Positions 15,341 to 23,331 are shown, counted from the stretch's first letter. The stretch: DNA of 24,707 nt from Verrucomicrobiales bacterium (GCA_013003335.1 JABDJT010000308.1:1-24707); one strand, 5' to 3'. Notes: a model not told the origin generated them from the letters alone. Numbers and translations are program-made.

Positions 15341-16435
15341 ATGGCAAAAATTCTGGTAGGGATGTCGGGAGGGGTCGATTCCTCTGTGGCGGCGGGACTT
15401 CTGCTCGAACAGGGGCATGAAGTCGTCGGTGCCTACATGCGGAATTTTACCAACGAAGAAGGGCTGCCGGGGGACTGCCCGTGGGAGCAGGACATTCGGG
15501 ATGCACGCGCAGTTTGCGATCATCTCGGCATCGAATTCCGCATCCTGTCGCTGGAGGAGGAATACCGCGAGCGGGTTGTAGACTATCTCCTCGCCGGCTA
15601 CAAAAACGGCGTTACGCCGAATCCGGATGTGATGTGCAATCGTGAAATGAAATTCGGCATTTTCCTCGAATTCGCCAAAGCGCAGGGTTTCGAGCACGTT
15701 GCCACGGGTCACTACGCGCGGGTCCGCCGGAATGACGACGGTACGTCCGATATTTTAAAGGGCCTCGATCCGAACAAGGACCAGACCTATTTCCTGGCTC
15801 TGCTGGAGCAGCACCAAATCCAGCCGGCCTGGTTTCCGATCGGTGAGATCGCAAAACCGGACGTGCGGCAAGAGGCGGAACGGATGGGAATTCCGGTCGC
15901 GCAGAAAAAAGACAGCCAGGGCATCTGCTTTATCGGCGATATCAAGATGTCCGATTTCCTGGCTCACTACATTCCCGACAACCCGGGGCCGATCGTGACG
16001 CTCGATGGCCGCGAGCTCGGTCAGCACCGCGGCCTGCACCTTCACACACTCGGTCAGCGAAAAGGTCTCGGCGTCGCATCGAACACCCACGGGAAAGCGT
16101 ACGTCGTGGTCGAGAAACGTCCCGAAACCAACGAACTTGTGATCGCGTTCGATGAGCCGAACACCCCGAAATTGTACGCGACCGAATGCCGGGTCGGATC
16201 GATTAGCGTAACGAACGGCGATCTGCGGGGAATGGACAATCTGAGCGCGCAGCCCCGCTACCGGAGCGCGGCCGTGCCCGTTTCGATCGACCAGGGTTCG
16301 TTCGATGAACCAACCCTGTTGGTTCGTTTTGCTGAATCGCAACGTGCCCTGACACCCGGTCAGATCTGCGCATTTTACCGCGGCGACGTGCTGGTCGGCG
16401 GCGGGGTTTTCCAGGAAATCCTGTATTCCGCCTGA
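15341..16435 (+). CDS. mnmA: tRNA-specific 2-thiouridylase MnmA
   Basis: This 364-residue enzyme thiolates U34 of tRNAs for Lys, Glu and Gln. The PP-loop MSGGVDSSVAAG (residues 8-19) binds ATP. The two catalytic cysteines are Cys99 in DVMCNREMKFG and Cys196 in KKDSQGICFIGD. The C-terminal beta-barrel block ALTPGQICAFYRGDVLVGGG is also typical. Length is normal for the family. Oddity: residues 315-330 are encoded exactly by one copy of the 48-nt palindrome, in frame, just before the ALTPGQ block. In the E. coli enzyme as I remember it this segment is about two residues shorter and also ends in a VRF strand. The ATG at 15341 is chosen because MAKILVGMSGG is the canonical N-terminus, although the frame is open from 15263. 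The stop codon is four bases from the convergent kinase gene. Confidence 0.95.
   Translation: MAKILVGMSGGVDSSVAAGLLLEQGHEVVGAYMRNFTNEEGLPGDCPWEQDIRDARAVCDHLGIEFRILSLEEEYRERVVDYLLAGYKNGVTPNPDVMCNREMKFGIFLEFAKAQGFEHVATGHYARVRRNDDGTSDILKGLDPNKDQTYFLALLEQHQIQPAWFPIGEIAKPDVRQEAERMGIPVAQKKDSQGICFIGDIKMSDFLAHYIPDNPGPIVTLDGRELGQHRGLHLHTLGQRKGLGVASNTHGKAYVVVEKRPETNELVIAFDEPNTPKLYATECRVGSISVTNGDLRGMDNLSAQPRYRSAAVPVSIDQGSFDEPTLLVRFAESQRALTPGQICAFYRGDVLVGGGVFQEILYSA
16283..16330. repeat. 48-nt dispersed palindrome, copy 7, inside mnmA
   Basis: This copy has arms TCGATCGACCAGGGTT and AACCAACCCTGTTGG, centre CGTTCGATG and tail TTCGTTTT. It is the only copy lying wholly inside a recognised coding sequence. 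It is exactly 16 codons, begins on a codon boundary, and reads SIDQGSFDEPTLLVRF. By eye it differs from the common sequence of the family at roughly eight positions, so chance resemblance is very unlikely. Confidence 0.88.
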
Positions 16436-16439
16436 ACCG

Positions 16440-17552
16440 TCAGGAGAAGGATTCCAGCGTTCGACGCATCATCGACTCGCGGGCTTCGATGCTGTCGCAA
16501 AGGGCGAATTGCACGCGGGCACGATTCAGATTCTGGCCGTCGTAGCTCGTTTTGAAATAGACATCGCCCGCGAGGTAATCCGCGAAAAAGCGAAGCCCGA
16601 GTTCAAAGGTGATGAGTCGGATCGAGTCGAACAGGTAGTGCCGATCCTCATCTGTCAGGAACTCATTGGCCTCCCGCAAATAGCCGCGCACGAGGCCTTC
16701 GAACAAATCCATATCGAGCCGGACTTTGCTGATGTCCTTGGTCTCTTCTCCGGCCGGATTGCAGCTACTTCGGGCCGCATCACCGAAATCGTAATGAATC
16801 AGGCCCGGTTTCACCGTGTCGAGATCGATGATCGAGGTCCCCTTCCCCGTGAAATTGTCGATCATGATATTCGTGATTTTCGGATCACCGTGGATCGGCC
16901 GGTGCCGGAGTTCCCCGCGCTTGACGGCGTCCTCCAAAACCGAGGCAAATTCCCGTCTGCGCTCGACAAATTTTGCCAACCGGGAAGCTTCGGACGAGGC
17001 ATCGATTCGCTTTTTCGCCTCTGGAACATCTTCGAGAATACGATCGTAATTTTCCAGGTATTCCGGCGTGATATGAAAACCGGGCAGCGTATCCTGCAGG
17101 TCTTCGATCGGAAAATCAGCGATGAGGCGTTGAAAATGACCCAGCACAACGCCGGCTTCGACCGCGTGCTCGGGATCAGTCACTTTTTCATGGCAGGTCG
17201 AACTCGCAATGAGAGAAAGCGCGCGCCAGAACTCGCCGTTTTGATCGACTGCGTAATCTTTTCCGTCCGCAGTCGGAATCACGCGTGGCAATTGCCAAAT
17301 CCGGTCCGAGTGATCCGCCTCAGCCTCGATCTTGCAGTGCGCGTGATCGGTGATGGCCTTGATGTTTGCCATCACAGCCGCCGGGTCCTGGAAAACGGTC
17401 TGATTGATTTTCTGCAGGATGAACTGCTCTTCCGAAAACGTGGTTCGCTGGATGACCAGGTAGGTATCGTTCACATTGCCCGTCCCGATGCTTTCAAGCG
17501 TGACGATGCGTCCGGGGACTTCGAACTGAAAGGCGATTTCCTGGGCTGACAT
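16440..17552 (-). CDS. APH-fold phosphotransferase, N-acetylhexosamine kinase (NahK)-like
   Basis: This 370-residue soluble protein has the aminoglycoside-phosphotransferase/choline-kinase fold. The N-lobe has IGTGNVNDTYLV (nucleotide-binding loop) and FILQKINQTVFQDPAAVMAN. The catalytic loop is HGDPKITNIM at residues 221-230 (Brenner motif, Asp223 and Asn228), and the metal-binding IIDLDTVKPG is at 241-250. The ILQ.IN..VF.D...VM.N and GKG...IDLDTV patterns resemble NahK, which phosphorylates GlcNAc/GalNAc at C1. That fits sugar salvage beside a sulfatase gene, but the substrate is an inference. The gene is convergent with mnmA and downstream, on the same strand, of the sulfatase gene. Confidence 0.83.
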   Translation of the reverse strand: MSAQEIAFQFEVPGRIVTLESIGTGNVNDTYLVIQRTTFSEEQFILQKINQTVFQDPAAVMANIKAITDHAHCKIEAEADHSDRIWQLPRVIPTADGKDYAVDQNGEFWRALSLIASSTCHEKVTDPEHAVEAGVVLGHFQRLIADFPIEDLQDTLPGFHITPEYLENYDRILEDVPEAKKRIDASSEASRLAKFVERRREFASVLEDAVKRGELRHRPIHGDPKITNIMIDNFTGKGTSIIDLDTVKPGLIHYDFGDAARSSCNPAGEETKDISKVRLDMDLFEGLVRGYLREANEFLTDEDRHYLFDSIRLITFELGLRFFADYLAGDVYFKTSYDGQNLNRARVQFALCDSIEARESMMRRTLESFS

Positions 17553-17649
17553 GGAATTGCGAAGATTTCGTCACTCGGGCGGAAGGAAGCGGCGAGTGTA
17601 CGGGAATTCCGGACAGGAATCCAGTCTGGATTGACCGGACAGGGCTGTG

Positions 17650-17668
17650 AAACGAATCAACCGGTTTA
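17650..17668. repeat. Probable fragment of the 48-nt palindrome (left half)
   Basis: AAACGAATCAACCGG matches the left arm of copy 2 (AAACGAATCAACCGCGG) but no right arm follows. It abuts the sulfatase stop codon, the same kind of position as the full copies. It may be a decayed or truncated copy. Confidence 0.4.
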
Positions 17669-19180
17669 CTCGTAATCCCACTTCATGATCCACGGATCCT
17701 GCATCCGCTTCTGGTAATCCTTCAGCTTCTTCTTGTACTCCTCCAACTTGGCGGCATACGCCGGATCAGCGGCGAGATTTTTGGCTTCGACGGGGTCTTC
17801 GTCGATTTTGTAAAACTCGAAACGCGGGCGGTTGATGTATTCGCCGACGGTCTTCTGGCCGTAGGGAGCGTCGAGCGATTTTTGAAACTGGGCCTGGAAA
17901 CTGCTCGCAGCCCAGAGATCGGACGCGAAGGGATACGGCAGGCCGTGGGCGATGTTCCAGATCAATTTGTATTCCTTATCCCGCACGACACGCATGGGGT
18001 AATACATCTGGATTTCGTGGAAGGTGTGGGAGGCGAAAACCGTGTCCCAGTGGGCAGCATCGGGTTTTCCGAGAATCGGGATCCAGCTTTTTCCGTGAAA
18101 AGTCTGATCTCCGCCCCGGGGACCGAGATTGTCTTTCGCGTTTTCCCGGCCGGCCCAGAATTTTTTCGGATCGACCCAGTTTTTCGGGCGGTTTTTCTCT
18201 TTGTCGAGACCACCGGCAAAATCGAGCAGGGACGGGGTGATGTCGATGTGGGAAATCAGGGCTTCATGCCGAACGCCGCGATTTTCCTCGTAGGGATTTC
18301 TGACGACGAAGGGAACCCGCAGGCCGCCTTCATACACCGTTGTTTTTCCGCCGGCAAAAGCCATGCCGTGATCAGCAGTGAAAACGATCATCGTTTTGTC
18401 CCAAAGCCCGGCTTCTTCGAGAATTTCGCGCAGCTTCGCCACTCCCTGGTCGATGCGCGCGACGCTCTGGTAATAGTGGGCAAGTTCTTCGCGGGTTTCC
18501 TGCGTGTCGGGGAGAAAGTGCGGGATTTCGGTAATGTCATCCGGATTGTAAATGACTTCCTCAACGCCGGGGAATGCGCCGCCATCGGGCTTGTTGCCAA
18601 ACAGATCGGGCTTCAGATCACTCTTCGCATTTTTGTCTTTCCCCCCGCCGCGGTGGGGGTCGGAAGTGGCGAAGTAGAGGAAAAAGGGTTTGTCGTCATC
18701 GGCAGTGATGAACTCCTTGCAGTCCTCAGCCATCTGGACGGCGTTCCGGGGGTTGCTCTTGATGTATTTTTGAAAGCGGAACACTTCTTCCGGAGCGACG
18801 TGGTACTTCCCGCACTGGCCGGTCCGATACCCGGCATTTTCCATGACGCGAGGCATGGAAAAGCTGACCATGGAGTGCCAGCTGGCGAATTTGTGATAGG
18901 AATGCTGGTGGCCATACTGACCGTTGCGGTGGTTGTGGATCCCGGTCATCACGACGGAACGGCTGGCCGAGCAACTTGCCGTCGTCGCGAAGGCATTCAG
19001 GAAAACCGCGCCGTCTTTGGCAACGGCATCGATCGAGGGGGTTTTGGCGATCTTGTCCCCGTAGCAGCCGAGCGTGGGCGATTCATCGTCGGTGATAAAG
19101 AAAATGACGTTTTTCTCCGCGGAAACAGCGGAAATGGCCGAAGCCAAAAGTGTGACGAGATAGACGGTGGCTTTTTTCAT
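17666..19180 (-). CDS. Exported sulfatase
   Basis: This protein has 504 residues with a signal peptide (MKKATVYLVTLLASAISAVS), so it acts in the periplasm or outside. It is a type I sulfatase of the alkaline phosphatase superfamily. The metal site starts with FFITDDESPTLGCYG. The formylglycine motif is CSASR at residues 70-74 (TTASCSASRSVVMTG), with Cys70 to be converted to formylglycine, and FTADHGMAFAGGKTTVYEGG holds later metal and substrate residues. The sequence recalls N-sulfoglucosamine sulfohydrolase-type enzymes (heparan N-sulfatase), but the substrate is not certain. The modifying enzyme (FGE or anSME) is not in the window. The ATG at 19180 is chosen for the signal peptide; the frame is open from 19288. 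It is divergent from the propeller gene with a 70-bp gap. Confidence 0.92.
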   Translation of the reverse strand: MKKATVYLVTLLASAISAVSAEKNVIFFITDDESPTLGCYGDKIAKTPSIDAVAKDGAVFLNAFATTASCSASRSVVMTGIHNHRNGQYGHQHSYHKFASWHSMVSFSMPRVMENAGYRTGQCGKYHVAPEEVFRFQKYIKSNPRNAVQMAEDCKEFITADDDKPFFLYFATSDPHRGGGKDKNAKSDLKPDLFGNKPDGGAFPGVEEVIYNPDDITEIPHFLPDTQETREELAHYYQSVARIDQGVAKLREILEEAGLWDKTMIVFTADHGMAFAGGKTTVYEGGLRVPFVVRNPYEENRGVRHEALISHIDITPSLLDFAGGLDKEKNRPKNWVDPKKFWAGRENAKDNLGPRGGDQTFHGKSWIPILGKPDAAHWDTVFASHTFHEIQMYYPMRVVRDKEYKLIWNIAHGLPYPFASDLWAASSFQAQFQKSLDAPYGQKTVGEYINRPRFEFYKIDEDPVEAKNLAADPAYAAKLEEYKKKLKDYQKRMQDPWIMKWDYE

Positions 19181-19250
19181 GTTTCGGGTATCGTTTGCGC
19201 ACGCGTCGGAACCGTCAAGATTCCTGTTTGGCGCGTATCGATTAGAGTTC

Positions 19251-20894
19251 ATGAAAAAACTCGGACGACTCGTTTTCCTCCTCTTCAAATACGCCCTCCT
19301 GCTGGTGTGTTTGGCGATCGCGCCACTCCTGATTTACCAGCAGTTCGCCACGGAATTCTGGTTTCGCTATTGGATGCTGATCATGGCTCCGATGATCGCA
19401 ATCCTGCTGCTGATAATCTGGTATCTGGTTTTCGGAAACGCCAAGGTCGGCACGCGTTTCAAGCGAATGGGATTCCTGCTGCTGGGAATTGTCGTGGCGT
19501 CTTTTGTCTTTCGGTTCCTTTTCGTCTACGACGGCTCGACCTCGGGTGGATCGATGCCAAAATACAAATTTCGTTTCAGTTCGACGGAAACGGATGAGGC
19601 GAGTGAGGTCGCCGTGGTGGAACCGGAAACGGCGAGAACCGATGTGCCTGTTCCGGAAGGCGTGATCGATTCCCCCCGGTTTCTCGGCCCGAAAGGCGAC
19701 GGTGTCTGGCCTGATCCCATCGCCTCGTTCGATTTTTCCCAAAATCCGCCGGAAGAACTGTGGCGGCAACCGATTGGCGAAGGCTGGTCCAGCTATGCCG
19801 TGGTCGGCGGACGGGCCATCACCCAGGAACAGCGTGGTGACGACGAACTCGTGACCTGTTACGAACTGGTCAGCGGCGAATTGCTCTGGGCGCACACCGA
19901 TCCGGATTCCCGTTTCACAAAATCCGCCGAGATGTCCGTCGAAGCCGTAATGGGTGGCGAAGGGCCACGCTCGACGCCGACTGTTCATGGCCAACGTGTT
20001 TTTTCGCTCGGCTCGACCGGAATCCTGAACTGCCTCGATTTGCAGACCGGGGAAAATATCTGGACGCAAAATGTGATCGCGGATTTCGGTGCCGGTTTGC
20101 CAAAATGGGGAAAGAGCGCAGGTCCGCTGGTAATTGAGGAGCACAACCTCGTCGTCGTCACCGGCCCGGAGTCCAGTCCCGCACCCAAAGGAAAACCCGA
20201 TACCTATCGGGGCCCGACCCTGATCGCTTTCGCGCTCGATTCCGGCGAACCGGTCTGGGAGTACGAGGGAACAGGGGCGAGTTACAGTTCTCCGAGACTC
20301 ATCGATCTGGCAGGCGAGACCCAGCTCGTCAGCGTGAACGGCCGGAATGTGACCGGACACGATCCGGCGACTGGCGATGAGAAATGGCGCTTTGATTGGC
20401 CGGGGCCGTTCCCGAAAGTGGGCCAACCGATCGAAGCCGGGGACGACCGCGTGCTCGTGTCAGCCAGTTACAGCGTCGGAAGTTATCTCCTGCAAATCCG
20501 CGAAGACGAAGGCAGTTGGACGGTCGAGCCGGTCTGGAAATCCACCCGGCTGAAAACCAAGTTCAGTTCCGCAATCATTCACGAGGGAATTGCCTACGCC
20601 CTCAACGAAGGCCGCCTCACCTGCGTGAACATGGAAACCGGAAAAGCCATCTGGCGGGCGCCAAGCGGAAAATACGGGTTCGGGCAGAACCTGCTCGTGG
20701 GCGATCAACTCCTGATCCAGGCTGAAGAAGGAGACGTCGCGATCGTCGAAACGAATCCGGAAGAATTCGTCGAAACCGCAACGGTGGATGCACTCAGCGC
20801 GATGACCTGGAACACGCCGACACTGGCGGGCCGGTATTTGCTCGTCCGGAACGGCGAGGAAGCGGTTTGCTACAAACTGGCAGCGAAAAAATAA
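19251..20894 (+). CDS. Membrane-anchored PQQ-type beta-propeller protein
   Basis: This 547-residue protein has three hydrophobic helices near the N-terminus (about residues 8-26, 39-59 and 72-90), then an acidic linker. A PQQ-like beta-propeller follows from about residue 140. Repeating blade motifs include YELVSGELLWAHT, LDLQTGENIWTQN, FALDSGEPVWEYEG, HDPATGDEKWRFDW and VNMETGKAIWRAP, the 'G..W' docking motif of quinoprotein propellers. PVC bacteria have many such proteins; most lack dehydrogenase residues and probably serve binding or assembly roles. No PQQ ligand set can be assigned here. The ATG at 19251 is chosen over an open frame from 19167. It is divergent from the sulfatase gene and ends just before palindrome copy 9, facing rpoN. 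Confidence 0.85.
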   Translation: MKKLGRLVFLLFKYALLLVCLAIAPLLIYQQFATEFWFRYWMLIMAPMIAILLLIIWYLVFGNAKVGTRFKRMGFLLLGIVVASFVFRFLFVYDGSTSGGSMPKYKFRFSSTETDEASEVAVVEPETARTDVPVPEGVIDSPRFLGPKGDGVWPDPIASFDFSQNPPEELWRQPIGEGWSSYAVVGGRAITQEQRGDDELVTCYELVSGELLWAHTDPDSRFTKSAEMSVEAVMGGEGPRSTPTVHGQRVFSLGSTGILNCLDLQTGENIWTQNVIADFGAGLPKWGKSAGPLVIEEHNLVVVTGPESSPAPKGKPDTYRGPTLIAFALDSGEPVWEYEGTGASYSSPRLIDLAGETQLVSVNGRNVTGHDPATGDEKWRFDWPGPFPKVGQPIEAGDDRVLVSASYSVGSYLLQIREDEGSWTVEPVWKSTRLKTKFSSAIIHEGIAYALNEGRLTCVNMETGKAIWRAPSGKYGFGQNLLVGDQLLIQAEEGDVAIVETNPEEFVETATVDALSAMTWNTPTLAGRYLLVRNGEEAVCYKLAAKK

Positions 20895-20899
20895 ATCTT

Positions 20900-20947
20900 A
20901 CGAACCGATAGGATCTGTATGCCGAATCATCCCTGTCGCTTCGTTTT
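20900..20947. repeat. 48-nt dispersed palindrome, copy 9
   Basis: This is a more diverged copy with arms CGAACCGATAGGAT and ATCCCTGTCGCTTCG, centre CTGTATGCCGA and tail TTCGTTTT. The second pair of the core is G-C here (CGA/TCG) where the common arms have A-T (CAA/TTG), a change that keeps pairing. It fills the 57-bp gap between convergent genes (propeller and rpoN), so it could fold at the end of either message. Confidence 0.78.
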
Positions 20948-20951
20948 CCGG

Positions 20952-22364
20952 TCAATAGCTTTTCCGCATATGACTCGGCAGGATGTTCAATTCATCCCGG
21001 TATTTTGCGACTGTCCGGCGGGCGATTTTAAGGCCCTTCTTTCCCAATTCCCGGACAATTGCGGCGTCGCTGAGCGGTTTCTTGGAATCTTCGTTGGCGA
21101 CGAGTTCAGCCAGCGCGTTTTTCACGCTGGTGTTGCTGAGAGATTCCCCGGAATCGGTCTCGTATCCGGTTGTGAAAAAGTATTTCATCTCGAACACGCC
21201 GTGCGGCGTGGCCATGTATTTCCCTGAAACTGCCCGACTGACGGTTGTCTCGTGAACGCCGACGACTTCTGCAATCTGCGCCATATTCATCGGATGTAAT
21301 TTCGAAGGCCCGTGCTCAAAAAAATCTTCCTGCCTTTTGACGATTTCTTTCGCAATATTTTCGATCGTCTGCTGACGCTGGTGAATGCTCTTGATCAGGA
21401 ATTTTCCCGCCCGGATTTTGTCGCGAATATAGTCCCGAACCTCAGTTTTTCCGTTGCCGGACTGGGCCATCAGTTCCTTGTAGCCGTTGCTGATCCGAAG
21501 TCGCGGAATTTGCTCGTTGTGGATGATAATTTTCCATTCATCAGCCACTTTCTCGACTGTCACATCCGGCGTCACATAGGTGTTGGTCCCCGCGGAAAAT
21601 CCACTGCCCGGTTTCGGATCCAGGTTGGAGATGAATTCCGCAGCTGCCGTGATCTGCTCGGGAGACACGCCCAGTTTTTTTGCGATTTGCGGAAACCGGC
21701 GGCGAGCCAGGTCATCGAGGTGCTTGTCCACGATCCGGTATTCCAGGCTGTGGTGTTTACCGAGGCGGTCGAGTTGGATCAACAGGCATTCGCGTAAATC
21801 GGACGCCCCCACACCGGGTGGATCGAAAGTCTGGATCAGAAGCTGAGCGCGTTCCAAATCGGGAAATGGAATTCCCTGGTCCATGCTCAAGTCTTCCAGG
21901 TCGATCTGCAAAAATCCGTTTTCGTCGATATTCCCGATCAACATTTCGACCAGTTTGCCCTGATCCTTTTCCACGTCGGCGACCCCGAGTTGGCCCAGCA
22001 AATTTTCCTGCAGTGTCTCGGTTTCGACCAGCGAGTCCATCATGAACTGATGCCGTTCTTCCGCGTCAGATCGCCGGGCGGCCCCTTTTGCCTGGGCGAG
22101 ATAATCTCTCCATTCCTCATCCATCTGAGAGAGCTCAGCGAATTCTGCTTCAAACTCCTCGTCTTGGTTTTCGCTGGCGGTCTCCTCCAGCGACACTTCC
22201 TCGGTTTCATCGTCGAGAACTGGATTGGTGACCAACTCCTGTTGGATCATATGCCGCAACTCCAACGTTGGCGACTGCAGCAGTTCGAGACTCTGCTGCA
22301 TCTGCGGGGCAATCGTCTGCTGTTGCTGCAGCGACTGCGATTGTTGAAACCTCAGGTCGGACAT
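20952..22364 (-). CDS. rpoN: RNA polymerase sigma-54 factor
   Basis: This 470-residue protein has the three regions of sigma-54. The Gln- and Leu-rich activator-contact region begins MSDLRFQQSQSLQQQQ and continues MQQSLELLQSPTLELRHMI. An acidic linker follows (about residues 55-95). The core-binding and DNA-binding parts include LDPKPGSGFS, then the helix-turn-helix block MAQIAEVVGVHETTVSRAVSG and GVFEMKYFF. The RpoN box ARRTVAKYRDELNI lies near the C-terminus (about residues 448-461). Sigma-54 directs transcription from -24/-12 promoters with the help of AAA+ activators. The start at 22364 is supported by a Shine-Dalgarno at 22370-22373; the frame is open much further upstream, but that extension does not look like sigma-54. 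The HPMNM block before the HTH is also conserved in the family. Confidence 0.95.
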   Translation of the reverse strand: MSDLRFQQSQSLQQQQTIAPQMQQSLELLQSPTLELRHMIQQELVTNPVLDDETEEVSLEETASENQDEEFEAEFAELSQMDEEWRDYLAQAKGAARRSDAEERHQFMMDSLVETETLQENLLGQLGVADVEKDQGKLVEMLIGNIDENGFLQIDLEDLSMDQGIPFPDLERAQLLIQTFDPPGVGASDLRECLLIQLDRLGKHHSLEYRIVDKHLDDLARRRFPQIAKKLGVSPEQITAAAEFISNLDPKPGSGFSAGTNTYVTPDVTVEKVADEWKIIIHNEQIPRLRISNGYKELMAQSGNGKTEVRDYIRDKIRAGKFLIKSIHQRQQTIENIAKEIVKRQEDFFEHGPSKLHPMNMAQIAEVVGVHETTVSRAVSGKYMATPHGVFEMKYFFTTGYETDSGESLSNTSVKNALAELVANEDSKKPLSDAAIVRELGKKGLKIARRTVAKYRDELNILPSHMRKSY

Positions 22365-22369
22365 TTGTG

Positions 22370-22373
22370 CTCC
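22370..22373 (-). promoter_or_regulatory. Shine-Dalgarno GGAG for rpoN
   Basis: On the minus strand GGAG lies five bases before the ATG at 22364. It decides that start against upstream in-frame ATGs, which would add more than 100 unlikely residues. Confidence 0.65.
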
Positions 22374-22487
22374 GTAGTTGGGGGATGAAACCGACTTTAG
22401 CAAATTTTGGGCCAACTTCCTGTAAAAATCGTTCCCTTCCCGTCCGCGAAAAGTTGAAGCACGATCGTTCCTGCGCATCTTTTCTTC

Positions 22488-22730
22488 ATGAAACGCGGAC
22501 GCTCTTATCGCCGACATCAGTTCGAACGGGCCCGAAAACGCGTGGCGCGGCGACTCCGGATTCAATCTGAAACAGCCGTCCCTGATCGGGAAATCGGAAA
22601 ATTCACAAGGAGGCGCGGCCACTGTTTCAACCGCAGTTGCCGGATCGAATCCCAGCGTCTCAAGAAAATGGCGATCCGCTCCCTTCGGCACAACGGACGA
22701 GTCCTCGAACGGATGGAGCGTCACGGGTGA
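22488..22730 (+). CDS. Possible small basic protein in the rpoN-tRNA gap
   Basis: This possible 80-residue frame lies in the 378-bp gap between rpoN and the tRNA gene. It begins MKRGRSYRRHQFERARKRVA and is extremely rich in Arg throughout. The first 25 residues look like small RNA- or DNA-binding basic proteins seen in many bacteria; the rest has no recognisable pattern. There is no Shine-Dalgarno. It is divergent from rpoN and convergent with the tRNA gene. It could equally be a chance frame; apart from it I see nothing else in the gap except the rpoN leader. Confidence 0.3.
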   Translation: MKRGRSYRRHQFERARKRVARRLRIQSETAVPDREIGKFTRRRGHCFNRSCRIESQRLKKMAIRSLRHNGRVLERMERHG

Positions 22731-22733
22731 ACC

Positions 22734-22740
22734 AAAAAAA
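22734..22740 (-). terminator. U-run after tRNA-Ala
   Basis: Seven A on the plus strand give UUUUUUU two bases after the tRNA 3' end. With the stable acceptor and T-arm helices just upstream, this could act as an intrinsic terminator of the tRNA transcript. No separate hairpin is present. Confidence 0.4.
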
Positions 22741-22742
22741 TG

Positions 22743-22815
22743 TGGAGCTAAGCGGAATCGAACCGCTGACCTCGTCATTGCGAACGACGCGCTCTACCAA
22801 CTGAGCTATAGCCCC
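22743..22815 (-). tRNA. tRNA-Ala (anticodon CGC)
   Basis: This is a 73-nt cloverleaf on the minus strand. The acceptor is GGGGCTA with TAGCTCC (one G-U pair) and discriminator A. The D arm is GCTC AGTTGGTA GAGC. The anticodon arm is CGTCG TTCGCAA TGACG, so the anticodon is CGC, reading the Ala codon GCG. The variable loop is AGGTC, and the T arm is AGCGG TTCGATT CCGCT. The 3' CCA is not encoded (the next bases are CAT), so a CCA-adding enzyme is needed. It lies 57 bases downstream of a minus-strand gene for a small exported protein. Confidence 0.96.
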
Positions 22816-22872
22816 TTTTCGCCGTCCCAAATCTAGCGTTCCGGTTTTCCGGTTCAAGATGCGATTTCCGGC

Positions 22873-23331
22873 CTAGCGATATCCGTAAATCACGGCCCAC
22901 TCCACCGGCTCGATGATCGTGTCATCGACAGCGATCCGGATATAATGCACCCCGCTTTTTTTCGGAATGATCCGGACGCCGGCCACGTTTTTGTCCTGGA
23001 ACGCCTCGGCATCGGCGATCTTGCCTTCGCCGTCGTAAATGTGAATCGAAACCTTTGCCCCGCGCTGAGAAGCGCCGAGCCAGAACCAGTACTCGTTCCG
23101 GACAAAAAGCTGGTGCTTGAGAATCTTGTTTTCGCCCTTCCGCAGTTCACCCTTCCACCAGTTTTCCCGAAGGGTGTACGGATTCTCCTTCAATTCCAAA
23201 GCCGGCAAAGCCTTCTCGATCGCGAACGATTTTCCATCGTGCACCTCGGCACGGGCCAGGAAAATCACGGCTGCCGCCAGCAGGGTCGAAACAGCGATCG
23301 CTGCCGTATTATTTGCCTTCGTAAATCGCAT
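22873..23331 (-). CDS. Small exported protein of unknown function
   Basis: This 152-residue protein begins MRFTKANNTAAIAVSTLLAA and continues hydrophobic to about residue 31, consistent with a signal peptide or single anchor. The mature part has Trp/Tyr-rich strands (NEYWFWLGASQRGAKVSIHI, GVHYIRIAVDD, EWAVIYGYR) that suggest a small beta-sandwich similar to the pre-peptidase C-terminal or galactose-binding folds; this is inference from strand pattern. The ATG at 23331 is chosen over one 42 bases upstream because it starts directly before the hydrophobic segment. It overlaps the end of the upstream gene by 23 bases, so the two are probably co-translated. Confidence 0.75.
   Translation of the reverse strand: MRFTKANNTAAIAVSTLLAAAVIFLARAEVHDGKSFAIEKALPALELKENPYTLRENWWKGELRKGENKILKHQLFVRNEYWFWLGASQRGAKVSIHIYDGEGKIADAEAFQDKNVAGVRIIPKKSGVHYIRIAVDDTIIEPVEWAVIYGYR

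Noticed and set aside
16431..16444. CCTGAACCGTCAGG hairpin between mnmA and the kinase as a terminator
   Set aside because: Only five base pairs, no U-run on either strand, and it overlaps both stop codons; too weak to call.
17882..19597. 571-residue plus-strand open frame opposite the sulfatase
   Set aside because: It overlaps the sulfatase antisense and the start of the propeller gene in another frame; no family features.
19242..20426. 394-residue minus-strand open frame opposite the propeller gene
   Set aside because: Antisense shadow, rich in Arg/His/Gly with no domain; the plus-strand frame shows clear blade repeats.
22365..22778. N-terminal extension of rpoN upstream of 22364
   Set aside because: The extension does not resemble sigma-54, runs into the tRNA gene, and a GGAG sits just before the ATG at 22364.
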